DNA of 64,000 nt from Mycolicibacterium lacusdiani (GTDB taxonomy: Bacteria; Actinomycetota; Actinomycetes; Mycobacteriales; Mycobacteriaceae), in the NCBI RefSeq assembly GCF_021916785.1, contig NZ_JAKCFC010000012.1, forward strand, positions 149,199-213,198. Reading direction: 5' to 3'. The translations under genes were made by a program, and so were the position numbers. The notes below the pieces were generated by a model. The model was not told the DNA's origin. It saw nothing but the letters and a program-made list of their open reading frames with translations, and ran no database searches. Below are positions 49,798-58,510 of the stretch, piece after piece (within the stretch, counting starts at the first letter, position 1; each line of letters starts with the position of its first letter).

Positions 49798-51279
49798 ATG
49801 GCGACCATCAACACCCCCGAGTATCTGCTTGGTGAGGCGAAACGACGCCTCACCCCGTCGATCAACAACTTCCCGGGGATGGGCGCCGTCGAAAAGCGGC
49901 TGCGCCAGCGCGAGTGGCCCCAGTTCGTGCTGGCCGAGCCGCCCGCGGGCAGCGACCTCAAGCCCGTCATGGGCGACGCGGGCCTGCCGGTCCTGGGCCA
50001 CATGATCGAGACGTTCCGCGGTGGACCCGACTTCGTGCTCGACGTGTACCGCAAGCACGGGCCGGTGCACTACATGCACTCCGCCGCCCTGCCGTCGGTG
50101 CTGGCGCTGGGACCGGACGCCACGCAGACGGTGTTCTCCAACCGCAACAAGGACTACTCGCAGAAGGGCTGGCACCCGGTGATCGGGCCGTTCTTCAACC
50201 GCGGCCTGATGATGCTCGACTTCGACGAGCACATGTTCCATCGGCGGATCATGCAGGAGGCGTTCATCCGCAGCCGTCTCACCGGCTACGTCGAGCACAT
50301 CGACCGGGTGGCCTCCGACGTCGTGGCCAACGACTGGGCGGCCAACGACAACCGCTTCCTGTTCTATCCGGCGGTCAAGGAACTCACCCTCGACATCGCC
50401 AGCGTCGTCTTCATGGGCCACGAGCACGGCGGTGACAAGGAACTCGTCACCAAGGTCAACGACGCGTTCACGATGACCACCCGCGCGGGCGGCGCGATCA
50501 TCCGCACCCCCGTCCCGCCGTTCAAGTGGTGGCGTGGGCTGCAGGCGCGCAAGGTGCTCGACGACTACTTCGTCGCCAGGGTCAAGGAGAAGCGCAACTC
50601 CGAGGGCACCGACATGCTGAGCGTGCTGTGTCACACCGCCGACGAAGACGGCAACACGTTCTCCGACGAAGACATCGTCAACCACATGATCTTCCTGATG
50701 ATGGCGGCGCACGACACCTCGACGTCGACGTTGACGACGATGGCCTACAACCTGGCCGCCAACCCGGAGTGGCAGGACCGGGTGCGCGAGGAGTCCGACC
50801 GCCTCGGCGACGGACCGCTCGACATCGACGCGCTCGAGAAGCTCGAGACGCTCGACCTCGTCATGAACGAGTCGCTGCGGCTGGTCACCCCGCTGCCGTT
50901 CAACGTGCGGATGACGGTGCGCGACACCGAGTTGTGCGGTCACCACCTGCCCGCGAACACCACCGTGGTGACGTGGCCGTCGATGAACCACCACCTGCCC
51001 GAACTGTGGACGGATCCGGAGAAGTTCGACCCGGCGCGCTTCGCCGAGCCGCGCAACGAGCACAAGCAGCACCGCTACGCCTTCGCCCCGTTCGGTGGCG
51101 GCGCCCACAAGTGCATCGGCATGGTGTTCGGTCAGCTCGAGATCAAGACCGTCATGCACCGGCTGCTGCGCAAGTACCGCCTCGAGCTGGCCCGCCCCGG
51201 CTACAAGGCGCACTGGGACTACGGCGGCATGCCGATCCCGATGGACGGCATGCCGATCGTGCTGCGTCCGCTGCGCTGA
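49798..51279 (+). CDS. cyp136: Cytochrome P450, CYP136 type
   Basis: 493 residues. Heme-binding loop FGGGAHKCIG with the thiolate C439, I-helix oxygen motif AAHDTST, and K-helix ESLR. No membrane anchor, so a soluble bacterial P450. Corresponds to Rv3059. The length and the HHLP and MNHHLPELW segments resemble CYP51-like sterol enzymes; the substrate is unknown. The ATG at 49798 follows AAGGAG. Probably repressed by the divergent TetR protein. Confidence 0.93.
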   Translation: MATINTPEYLLGEAKRRLTPSINNFPGMGAVEKRLRQREWPQFVLAEPPAGSDLKPVMGDAGLPVLGHMIETFRGGPDFVLDVYRKHGPVHYMHSAALPSVLALGPDATQTVFSNRNKDYSQKGWHPVIGPFFNRGLMMLDFDEHMFHRRIMQEAFIRSRLTGYVEHIDRVASDVVANDWAANDNRFLFYPAVKELTLDIASVVFMGHEHGGDKELVTKVNDAFTMTTRAGGAIIRTPVPPFKWWRGLQARKVLDDYFVARVKEKRNSEGTDMLSVLCHTADEDGNTFSDEDIVNHMIFLMMAAHDTSTSTLTTMAYNLAANPEWQDRVREESDRLGDGPLDIDALEKLETLDLVMNESLRLVTPLPFNVRMTVRDTELCGHHLPANTTVVTWPSMNHHLPELWTDPEKFDPARFAEPRNEHKQHRYAFAPFGGGAHKCIGMVFGQLEIKTVMHRLLRKYRLELARPGYKAHWDYGGMPIPMDGMPIVLRPLR

Positions 51280-51363
51280 GGCGCCGGCCGCGGGCGCGGC
51301 AGTTCGGATCGGCGTGCGCACAACCCTTGATCGTGCGGCGAATCTCGGGCTAAGTGCCTGTAC

Positions 51364-52692
51364 GTGACGACCACCGACTCCTCGACCGACGCACGGCCGC
51401 CTGCCGACGACGCCGCGAAGACCGTCCGCACGGCGCTGGCCGCGAGCCTCATCGGCACCACCATCGAGTGGTACGACTTCTTCCTCTACGCCACCGCCGC
51501 GAGCCTGGTCTTCAACAAGGCGTTCTTCCCGGACCAGAGTTCGTTGGTTGGCACGCTGCTGTCGTTCGCGACGTTCGCGGTCGGTTTCGTGGTCCGACCG
51601 ATCGGCGGCTTCGTCTTCGGCCACGTCGGCGACCGCATCGGGCGCAAGCGCACCCTCGCCCTGACCATGCTGCTGATGGGCGGCGCCACCGCACTGATGG
51701 GCGTGCTCCCCACCGCGGCGCAGATCGGGGTGCTGGCGCCGATCCTGCTGCTCCTGCTGCGCATCGTGCAGGGCTTCGCCCTCGGCGGTGAGTGGGCGGG
51801 CGCCGTGCTACTGGCCGTCGAGCACAGCCCGCCCAATCGGCGCGGACTGTTCGGCAGCATCCCGCAGGTGGGTCTGGCGCTCGGTCTCGCACTGGGCACC
51901 GGGGTGTTCGCGCTGCTGCAGGTCGCGATGTCCGACGAGGCCTTCCAGACGTACGGGTGGCGCATCGCGTTCCTGCTGAGCGTCGCGCTCGTGGTCGTCG
52001 GTGTCGTGGTGCGGCTCAAGGCGACCGAGACTCCGGAGTTCGAGCGGGCGCGGGCCAGCGGCGACACCTCGACGGTGCCGGTTCGCGACGTGTTCCGCCC
52101 GCCCGCGCTGCGCTCGACGGTGCTCGGCATGTTGTCGCGGTGGGGTGAGGGTGCGGCGTTCAACACGTGGGGCGTGTTCGCGATCTCGTATGCGACCGGC
52201 ACGTTGCACTTCGCGAAGGTGCCCACGCTCGTCGTCGTGACGGTCGCCGCGCTGCTGATGGCCGCGCTGATCCCGGTGTCGGGCCTGCTGGCCGACCGAT
52301 ACGGCCCGAAACGCGTGTACGCCAGCGGGATCGCCGCCTATGCGCTCGCGGTGTTCCCGGTGTTCGCGTTGTTCGGCACCGGCAGCCTCACCGCGTTCGC
52401 GATCGGCATGGTGCTCGTCTTCGGCGTCGTGCACGCCTGGTTCTATGGCGCGCAGGGCACGCTGTACGCGTCACTGTTTCCGACCCGCATCCGCTACACG
52501 GGTCTGTCCACGGTGTACCAGCTGTCGGGGGTCTACTCGTCCGGCCTGACACCACTGATCCTGACCGCGCTGATCGCCGCGGCGGGCGGCTCGCCATGGC
52601 TGGCGTGCGGTTACCTGGTGCTGACCGGCGTGATCAGCGTGGCCGCGACGTTGGCCCTGCGGCCGCTAGCGCTTCAGGAGGCGGTGGCGTAA
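51364..52692 (+). CDS. MFS transporter, metabolite:H+ symporter (MHS) type
   Basis: 442 residues, 12 predicted membrane helices. The MHS start signature TIEWYDFFLYA (33-43) and the loop GHVGDRIGRKR (86-96) are clear; RIVQGFALGGEWAGA marks helix 4. Relatives take up shikimate, alpha-ketoglutarate, proline/betaine or other small acids by proton symport. The GTG at 51364 gives the usual short cytoplasmic N-terminus. The last 19 bases overlap the convergent LeuA-domain gene. Confidence 0.92.
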   Translation: MTTTDSSTDARPPADDAAKTVRTALAASLIGTTIEWYDFFLYATAASLVFNKAFFPDQSSLVGTLLSFATFAVGFVVRPIGGFVFGHVGDRIGRKRTLALTMLLMGGATALMGVLPTAAQIGVLAPILLLLLRIVQGFALGGEWAGAVLLAVEHSPPNRRGLFGSIPQVGLALGLALGTGVFALLQVAMSDEAFQTYGWRIAFLLSVALVVVGVVVRLKATETPEFERARASGDTSTVPVRDVFRPPALRSTVLGMLSRWGEGAAFNTWGVFAISYATGTLHFAKVPTLVVVTVAALLMAALIPVSGLLADRYGPKRVYASGIAAYALAVFPVFALFGTGSLTAFAIGMVLVFGVVHAWFYGAQGTLYASLFPTRIRYTGLSTVYQLSGVYSSGLTPLILTALIAAAGGSPWLACGYLVLTGVISVAATLALRPLALQEAVA

Positions 52693-53153
52693 AGCCGGTT
52701 CGCGCAGGCGATCACCGCGCGCAGCGCCGATTGGGTGGAGTCCTGCGACCAGCCCATCGCCCAGTCCTCACGGTAGCCGTCGGTGCCGCGGATGAACGTC
52801 GCCGTCGCACCGTCGACCTGCTTCTGGTGGAACCCCAGCATCTCGACGGCGATGCCCCGCTCGTGCAGCATCGCGGTGAGCGCGCCGATGGGTCCGGCCG
52901 CGACCGCGGTGGACGTCCCGATGCCGTCGCCGACGGCGATTGTGGCCCGGTAGGTGCGCGCCTGCGGGCCGAGTGTGCCCGTGCGTTCGTCGGTGCACTC
53001 CCAGTTGCCGAGACGCAACGGTCCCGACGTGGGTGCGTAGGTGGCGTGGAATGCGTCGACCGACATGGACTCTGCCTCCTCGCGAAGGCCCCGCGGCAGC
53101 GAGGCCGTGATGGTGGTGGACGGCCCGAGTGGGCTCGCGAAGGTGGAGATCAT
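52674..53153 (-). CDS. Stand-alone LeuA allosteric (regulatory) domain protein
   Basis: 159 residues that match only the C-terminal part of 2-isopropylmalate synthase: the linker (TASLPRGLREEAESM), then the leucine-binding LeuA dimer domain (YRATIAVGDGIG, GPIGALTAMLHERGIAVEML) ending in ALRAVIACANRL. The TIM-barrel catalytic domain is absent and no remnant lies nearby. It could bind leucine or modulate the true LeuA, encoded elsewhere. A leader peptide and strong hairpin precede it, as in actinobacterial leuA leaders. The ATG at 53153 keeps the linker. Confidence 0.85.
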   Translation of the reverse strand: MISTFASPLGPSTTITASLPRGLREEAESMSVDAFHATYAPTSGPLRLGNWECTDERTGTLGPQARTYRATIAVGDGIGTSTAVAAGPIGALTAMLHERGIAVEMLGFHQKQVDGATATFIRGTDGYREDWAMGWSQDSTQSALRAVIACANRLYATAS

Positions 53154-53200
53154 GTGTGCCGGAACTTTCCAGTGGAGGAAGTGACCGACGGTGTAGCACG

Positions 53201-53243
53201 ACCCACAGCGAGGGGTCGGTCTGAATCAGACCCCGCTGCGGGT
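53201..53243 (-). promoter_or_regulatory. Attenuator-like hairpin before the LeuA-domain gene
   Basis: On the minus strand ACCCGCAGCGGGGTC pairs with GACCCCTCGCTGTGGGT, a 15-base stem with a 2-base bulge. The loop contains the TGA of the leader peptide. The layout resembles the LEU elements reported before actinobacterial leuA. Confidence 0.65.
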
Positions 53244-53267
53244 TGCTACTACGAGTCGCTTCGGCAC
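53226..53267 (-). CDS. Leader peptide MPKRLVVATRSGV
   Basis: 13 codons from a GTG at 53267. It contains CTC-GTA-GTA (Leu-Val-Val), the GTA codons being rare in such GC-rich DNA. The last codons form the left arm of the hairpin, so ribosome stalling here would change RNA folding. Confidence 0.6.
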   Translation of the reverse strand: MPKRLVVATRSGV

Positions 53268-53355
53268 GTCAGCGATGCTAGGCCGTCGGCGACCGCTCGT
53301 GCAAGCGGTTTGGTTCGCGGCGGTGCTCGGGCGCAACGCCGCCACCGATGGGGGC

Positions 53356-53391
53356 ATATGATGACTTTAGGATTCTCTCAATTCATCATGT
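53356..53391. promoter_or_regulatory. Inverted repeat upstream of the ArsR gene
   Basis: ATATGATGA (53356-53364) and TCATCATGT (53383-53391), 8 of 9 positions pairing across 18 bases. A typical spacing for an ArsR-type operator overlapping the promoter. Confidence 0.6.
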
Positions 53392-53404
53392 GAAGGCGGC
53401 CGCC

Positions 53405-53776
53405 GTGCTATTTCCGACCGGTGCAGAACAGCCGCTGTACGAAATCAAGGCCAACCTGTTCAAGTCCCTCGCCCACCCCGCCCGCATCCGGGTGCTGGAA
53501 ATCCTGTCGTCGGCCACCGAGCCCACCCCGGTCAGCGACATCTTGGCGGCTACCGGCATCGAGCCGACGCTGCTGTCGCAGCACCTCGCGGTGTTGAGGC
53601 GACATCACGTGGTTGCCGCCGAGCGGGTGGGCAACTCCGTCTTCTACCGCCTCGCCAACCCGAAGATCGCCGAACTCTTGCTCATCGCGCGAGCGTTCCT
53701 CGCCGACACATTGGCCGCCAATCGCGACAAGCTCGACGCTCTGCAGTCGCTGCCACCCATCGGCACCCCGCAGTGA
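53405..53776 (+). CDS. ArsR-family regulator
   Basis: 123 residues. Winged helix-turn-helix with LFKSLAHPARIRVLEILSS, VSDILAATGIEPTLLSQHLAVLRRHHVV and the wing RVGNSVFYRL. No cysteine pair for metal sensing is visible, so the signal is probably not a thiol-bound heavy metal. The GTG at 53405 has AAGGCGG 8 bases upstream; an in-frame ATG at 53348 would place the operator inside the gene. Its stop overlaps the SulP start (GTGA): a regulator-transporter pair. Confidence 0.88.
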   Translation: MLFPTGAEQPLYEIKANLFKSLAHPARIRVLEILSSATEPTPVSDILAATGIEPTLLSQHLAVLRRHHVVAAERVGNSVFYRLANPKIAELLLIARAFLADTLAANRDKLDALQSLPPIGTPQ

Positions 53777-55437
53777 AGATCGCGCAGCGAGCAGCGCGTC
53801 TGCTGCCGCAGCGGTCCGACTACGCCGAACTTCCCCGATCGTGGCGTCGCGACGCGCTCGCAGGCGTCACCGTGGGCGTGGTGGCCCTACCGCTGGCCTT
53901 GGCCTTCGGCATCAGCTCCGGCGTCGGAGCCGCCGCCGGCCTGGTCACAGCCGTGGTAGCCGGAGTCGTCGCCGCGGTCTTCGGAGGGTCACACGTTCAG
54001 GTCTCGGGCCCCACCGGAGCCATGGCGGTCGTGTTGGCCCCCGTCGTCCTGCACTACGGCGTCGGCAGTGTCGCGCTGGTGACGGTGGTGGCCGGAGTTC
54101 TGGTGCTGGCTGCGGGCGCAACCGGCCTCGGCCGTGCCGTGACCTTCATACCGTGGCCCGTCATCGAGGGTTTCACCCTCGGCATCGCGACGATCATCTT
54201 CCTGCAGCAGATACCTGCGGTCTTCGGCCACGTCGGGCAGGTGGGGCAACGGCCACTCGCTGCGGCGTGGGGCGTCGTCTCGTCACCCGACTGGTCGTCG
54301 GCCGGATGGTCACTTGCCGTGGCGGTCCTGGTCGGCGTCCTGATGGTCGGACTGCCCCGATTGCATCGCGCAATACCCGGGTCACTGCTCGGCGTGGTCG
54401 CAGCATCCATTCTGGTGGGCGTGCTCGCCGTGCCGGTGGCGCGGATCGGCGCGCTGCCCTCGCACCTGACGGCACCTGTCATGCCCCACGCCGACCTAGC
54501 GGCAATGCGGACCCTGCTCGGAGCGGCGCTGGCGATCGCAGCCCTGGCTGGCATCGAATCCCTACTCTCGGCGAGGGTCGCTGCCACCATGTCGACCACG
54601 GGGCGCTATGACCCGGACCGTGAACTGATCGGCCAGGGACTGGCGTCGGTCGCGTCCGGCGTCTTCGGCGGAATGCCCGCCACCGGGGCGATTGCGCGGA
54701 CGGCCGTCAATGTGCGTTCGGGCGCGCGCACCCGTTTCGCGGCCATCGTGCACTCGCTGCTGCTGCTGGGGGTGGTCTACCTGGCGACCGGTCCGGTCGC
54801 GGCCATCCCGCTGGCCGCCCTGGCCGCCGTTCTCGTGGTCACCTCGTTCAAGATGATCTCCCTCGACACCGTCGTCAAGATCATGCGCTCCACCCGATCG
54901 GATGCCCTGACCTTCGTACTCACCGCGGTCGTCACGGTGTGCTTCGACTTGATCGAAGCGGTCGAGATCGGAGTACTGGTGGCCGCGTTCTTCGCGCTTC
55001 GCACCGTCGCCCGGCGCAGCAGCGTCATACGCGAGGAACTTCCTTCACCGGCGCTGCCGGGTGACGAGCACATCGCGCTGCTGCGTCTGGACGGCGCGAT
55101 GTTCTTCGGTGCAGCCGAACGGATTTCGAGCATGATCGTCGACGCCGACCATCGCGACATACGCGTGGTCGTGATCAGGATGTCACAGCTGGGCATGCTC
55201 GACGCGACCGGCGCGAACACGCTGGCCCGGGTCGCAGGTGAACTCGAGGCACGCGGCATCACGGTGATCGTCAAGGGAGTCCAGCCCGCACACATGTCAC
55301 TGCTGACCAACGTTGGAATCCTCGAGTCGCTCCGGCACGAGAACCACATGATCGACTCTCTCGACGAAGCCATCGTCCACGCACGCGCTCACGCCGTTGG
55401 GCCGCCTCGAGTCCCCAAATCGGCGGGCATCGCCTAG
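53773..55437 (+). CDS. SulP-family anion transporter with STAS domain
   Basis: 554 residues. About 12-14 membrane segments (residues 30-415), with the SulP signature LAGVTVGVVALPLALAFGI near the start, then a C-terminal STAS domain (about 430-540: ALLRLDGAMFFGAAERI, SQLGMLDATGANTL). Transports sulfate, bicarbonate or another anion. Start coupled to the ArsR stop, so the operon is probably repressed by that protein. Confidence 0.93.
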   Translation: MKIAQRAARLLPQRSDYAELPRSWRRDALAGVTVGVVALPLALAFGISSGVGAAAGLVTAVVAGVVAAVFGGSHVQVSGPTGAMAVVLAPVVLHYGVGSVALVTVVAGVLVLAAGATGLGRAVTFIPWPVIEGFTLGIATIIFLQQIPAVFGHVGQVGQRPLAAAWGVVSSPDWSSAGWSLAVAVLVGVLMVGLPRLHRAIPGSLLGVVAASILVGVLAVPVARIGALPSHLTAPVMPHADLAAMRTLLGAALAIAALAGIESLLSARVAATMSTTGRYDPDRELIGQGLASVASGVFGGMPATGAIARTAVNVRSGARTRFAAIVHSLLLLGVVYLATGPVAAIPLAALAAVLVVTSFKMISLDTVVKIMRSTRSDALTFVLTAVVTVCFDLIEAVEIGVLVAAFFALRTVARRSSVIREELPSPALPGDEHIALLRLDGAMFFGAAERISSMIVDADHRDIRVVVIRMSQLGMLDATGANTLARVAGELEARGITVIVKGVQPAHMSLLTNVGILESLRHENHMIDSLDEAIVHARAHAVGPPRVPKSAGIA

Positions 55438-55450
55438 GGTTCATCGCTTG

Positions 55451-56212
55451 ATGATGGCGCTGACGTGGTGGGACGTGCTGCTGCTGTTCGTTGCAGGCGT
55501 CGGCGGTGGGCTCACCGGCAGCATCGCCGGCCTCGCCTCGGTGTCGACCTACCCGGCGCTGCTCCTGGTCGGTCTGCCGCCGGTCACGGCCAACGTCACC
55601 AACACCGTCGCCCTGGTGTTCAACGGCGTCGGATCGGTGTGGGGATCGCGACCAGAACTGGCGGGCCAGCGCGCGGCCCTGCTCAGGCTGGTCCCGATGG
55701 CCGCGGTCGGCGGTGTCCTCGGCGCGGTACTGCTGCTGTCGATTCCGTCGGAGGGCTTCGAGGACGCCGTTCCCGTGCTCCTCGCCGTGTCGTCGGTCCT
55801 CATCGCCCTGCCGCGCCGCACCCGCGCCGACGGTGACGAGGGCGGCATCGTGCAGACGGTGCTGGTCTGCGCGGCGGTCTTCTTGATCTCGATCTACGGC
55901 GGGTTCTTCGGCGCCGCGGCGGGAGTGCTGCTGCTGGCGCTGTTCCTCAGCACCGCGAGCGACACCCTGGCGCACGCCAACGCCACCAAGAACGTGGTGC
56001 TGGGCATCGCGAACGGTGTGGCCGCCCTAATCTTCGTCGTCTTCGCGCACGTGCACTGGCCTGCCGTCGTCGCGATGGGCGTCGGGTGCCTGATCGGGGC
56101 GCGCCTTGGGCCGATCATCGTGCGGCGCGCGCCTGCGACGCCGCTGCGCCTCGGCATCTCCGTGGCCGGGCTGGCCCTGGCGGTGAAGCTGGGCCTCGAC
56201 GCCTACCGCTGA
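55451..56212 (+). CDS. TauE/SafE-family membrane permease
   Basis: 253 residues, about eight membrane segments. Two family repeats: GVGGGLTGSIAGLASVSTYP near the N-terminus and GGFFGAAAGVLLLA in the middle, followed by NATKNVVLGIANG. Likely exporter of sulfite, sulfoacetate or related organosulfur anions. The ATG pair at 55451/55454 is used. It follows the SulP gene by 13 bases, so the two may form one anion-handling operon. Confidence 0.9.
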   Translation: MMALTWWDVLLLFVAGVGGGLTGSIAGLASVSTYPALLLVGLPPVTANVTNTVALVFNGVGSVWGSRPELAGQRAALLRLVPMAAVGGVLGAVLLLSIPSEGFEDAVPVLLAVSSVLIALPRRTRADGDEGGIVQTVLVCAAVFLISIYGGFFGAAAGVLLLALFLSTASDTLAHANATKNVVLGIANGVAALIFVVFAHVHWPAVVAMGVGCLIGARLGPIIVRRAPATPLRLGISVAGLALAVKLGLDAYR

Positions 56213-56216
56213 CCGC

Positions 56217-57272
56217 TCAGGCGAAGACGTCCTCGCCGTGGGCCACCCGTGTGCCGAGGTCGATCAGCGACATCGCGGACTCGTGCAGCCGTTGCCCCGC
56301 TTCACGATTCGCCTGCCCGGCTAGATAGCGCGACCAGGTGCCCTCTATGACGATGCCGAGCTTGAAGCACGCCAGCGCCACGTACCAGGGCAGGTGCGGC
56401 GTAGCGCGGCCACCGGCGGCGAGGTAGGCCTCGAGCAGTTCGGCCCGGGTGGCAAGCCCGCCGAGTGCCGCCAGCTCCGCGCCGGCGTCGATCGTGTTGG
56501 GTTCGGTGGGCCAGCACACCATCATCCAGCCGAGGTCGAGCAGCGGATCGCCGACGGTGCACATCTCCCAGTCGATGAAGGCGGCCAGTTCGGCTCGATC
56601 TCGGCGCAGCAGAACGTTGTTCAGGTGTGCGTCGCCGTGCATGACGCCGGGCCGCCCGTCGTCGGGCTGATTCGTCCGGAGCCAGTCGGCGAGGACGTCG
56701 ACCGACAGTGTGCGCGGGTCGTACGCGTCGTGCCGATAGCTTTCGAGCAGCCGCAGGAATTGCGGGACCTGCCGGCCGATGAACGATCCCGGCCGCTGCA
56801 GCTCGGCCAGCGGGCTGCCCTCCCAGGCGACGTCGCCGAGTCGCGCGAGGCTCGCGGCGTAGGACAGGCACACGTCGTGGCGCATCGCGGCGTCGTCGAC
56901 GTAGGGCCGGGCCATCTCGTTGCCCGGATTGAACCCGTCGACCTCCTCCATCAAATAGAAGACGACGCCGAGCACGCTCACATCGTCACAGCCCGCGACG
57001 AATTCGGGATGCGGCACATCGGTGCCCGCCAGCGTGCGCAGCACGGCGATCTCGCGCAGCATCGTCTTGTCGCTGGTGGGCCGCGGATGCAGCGGCGGCC
57101 GCCGCAACACCATCGGCCTGCCGTCGACGAGCAGGTGCACGACGATGTTCTGGGAGCCGCCGGTCAGTGGCCGGACGTCGGTGACCTCCGAGCCGAGATT
57201 CTGCTGACGGACCCAGCTCTGTACCGCCGTCCGGTCGTCGTCGCTGAGTGTCGGTGGGGTCGGGGGGCTCAC
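56217..57272 (-). CDS. APH-fold phosphotransferase (ACAD10-like)
   Basis: 351 residues. Aminoglycoside-phosphotransferase fold: N-lobe LTGGSQNIVVHL and VLRRPP, catalytic loop HGDAHLNNVLL, and metal motif IDWEM. Members linked to acyl-CoA dehydrogenases, as here, phosphorylate hydroxyacyl compounds rather than antibiotics. The GTG at 57272 overlaps the stop of the acyl-CoA dehydrogenase-like gene (GTGA). It converges with the permease gene, 4 bases apart. Confidence 0.9.
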   Translation of the reverse strand: MSPPTPPTLSDDDRTAVQSWVRQQNLGSEVTDVRPLTGGSQNIVVHLLVDGRPMVLRRPPLHPRPTSDKTMLREIAVLRTLAGTDVPHPEFVAGCDDVSVLGVVFYLMEEVDGFNPGNEMARPYVDDAAMRHDVCLSYAASLARLGDVAWEGSPLAELQRPGSFIGRQVPQFLRLLESYRHDAYDPRTLSVDVLADWLRTNQPDDGRPGVMHGDAHLNNVLLRRDRAELAAFIDWEMCTVGDPLLDLGWMMVCWPTEPNTIDAGAELAALGGLATRAELLEAYLAAGGRATPHLPWYVALACFKLGIVIEGTWSRYLAGQANREAGQRLHESAMSLIDLGTRVAHGEDVFA

Positions 57273-58456
57273 AGCCCGAACTGATCGTCGACGAGTCCGA
57301 GCCAGATCTGCGCGGCGTCGATGGCGACCTTCTCGCTGATGAAGGCGTGCTGCGTGCCGGTGTAGACGTCGCGGAAGGCTCGTTCGAGTCGCGTGCCCTC
57401 GCGAATCGCGCTGGTGCCCGCGACCAGATGCGACCACTCGGCGCACTCGCGCGCCACGTCCGTGGCGTAGACCGCCGCCACCCGCATGTCGGCGCGCAGC
57501 GTCGGCGTCAGGTCCTCCCCCGCCGCCACGGCCGCCTCCGCGGTGGTGAAGGCGTCGAGCACCAGGAGCCGCGCGGCTCGCCAGGCCGCGACGTGCCGAG
57601 CGAGTCCCTTCTGAAACGTCGGCCTGCTGGCCAGTGACGCCATGTCGCTCATGCGGTACTTGGTCTCGGCCAGTTCGGCGACGTCGTCGAGCATGCTCTT
57701 GGCGACTCCGAGCGCCCAGGCGGCATGCCCCGCGGCGGTCACCGGCATCATGCCCATCCGGGTGGCCGGGGAACTCCCCCGGCGCGGCTCGCGCGCGAAC
57801 AGCGGGAAAGTCCTCGACGCAGGCACGAACAGTTCCTCGACGGCGTAGTCGTAGGAGCCGGTTCCCTTGAGGCCCTGCACGTGCCAGTTGTCCTTGAACG
57901 TGATCTCGTCGCGCGGGATGATCGCGACGTGCATCTCGGGGATGCCCTCGGAGACCCAGCGCGGCTGACCGTCGTCGGTGGGCATGAAGCCCGCGGCCAC
58001 GTACTGCGCGTGCCCGGTGCCCGATCCGAAGCTCCATGCGCCGCTCAGCCGGTAGCCACCGTCGACCACCGCACCCTGACCGTTGGGGAAGAACTGGCCG
58101 CCCATGGTGACGTGATTGTCGTTGGCGGTGAACACCTCGGCGAAGCCCTCGTCCGGCAGGTACGCCGCGGCTGCGAACGAGGACGGCAGGTTGGCGATGC
58201 CGATCCAGCCGAATGACCCGTCCTGCCAGGCCATCTCGAGCCAGGTCTCGATCATCTCGGCAAACGACGGCTCGGTGCCACCTGCGGCCGCCGGGTTCAT
58301 CGAACTCATCAGGCCCGACGCCCACATCTCGTCGACGATGGCGGGCGTCAACGTGCGCATCCGCTCGGATTCACACGCCTGGGCGCCGACCAGATCGCGC
58401 ATGCTGCGGGCCGCGGCGACGACGGGACTGTCACGGGGTGGGGCAACCTGGGTCAT
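57269..58456 (-). CDS. Acyl-CoA dehydrogenase-fold flavoprotein
   Basis: 395 residues in the three-part acyl-CoA dehydrogenase fold. The N-terminal helices, the beta domain (YRLSGAWSFGSGTGHAQYVAA) and the C-terminal half (TSAIREGTRLERAFRDVYTGTQHAF) resemble group D flavin monooxygenases and HsaA-like enzymes. No obvious catalytic glutamate was found, so it may be a two-component monooxygenase rather than a dehydrogenase. Two ATGs 9 bases apart are possible; the inner one is used. Coupled to the phosphotransferase gene. Confidence 0.85.
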   Translation of the reverse strand: MTQVAPPRDSPVVAAARSMRDLVGAQACESERMRTLTPAIVDEMWASGLMSSMNPAAAGGTEPSFAEMIETWLEMAWQDGSFGWIGIANLPSSFAAAAYLPDEGFAEVFTANDNHVTMGGQFFPNGQGAVVDGGYRLSGAWSFGSGTGHAQYVAAGFMPTDDGQPRWVSEGIPEMHVAIIPRDEITFKDNWHVQGLKGTGSYDYAVEELFVPASRTFPLFAREPRRGSSPATRMGMMPVTAAGHAAWALGVAKSMLDDVAELAETKYRMSDMASLASRPTFQKGLARHVAAWRAARLLVLDAFTTAEAAVAAGEDLTPTLRADMRVAAVYATDVARECAEWSHLVAGTSAIREGTRLERAFRDVYTGTQHAFISEKVAIDAAQIWLGLVDDQFGL

Positions 58457-58510
58457 GCCCCACATCGTGACCGCAGCGGCACCGATCGCGTGGCGGAATC
58501 GGGAAGTGGT

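Noticed and set aside
53348..53404. ATG at 53348 as start of the ArsR gene
   Set aside because: It would put the inverted repeat inside the coding region and add residues not typical of the family; GTG at 53405 has a better ribosome site.
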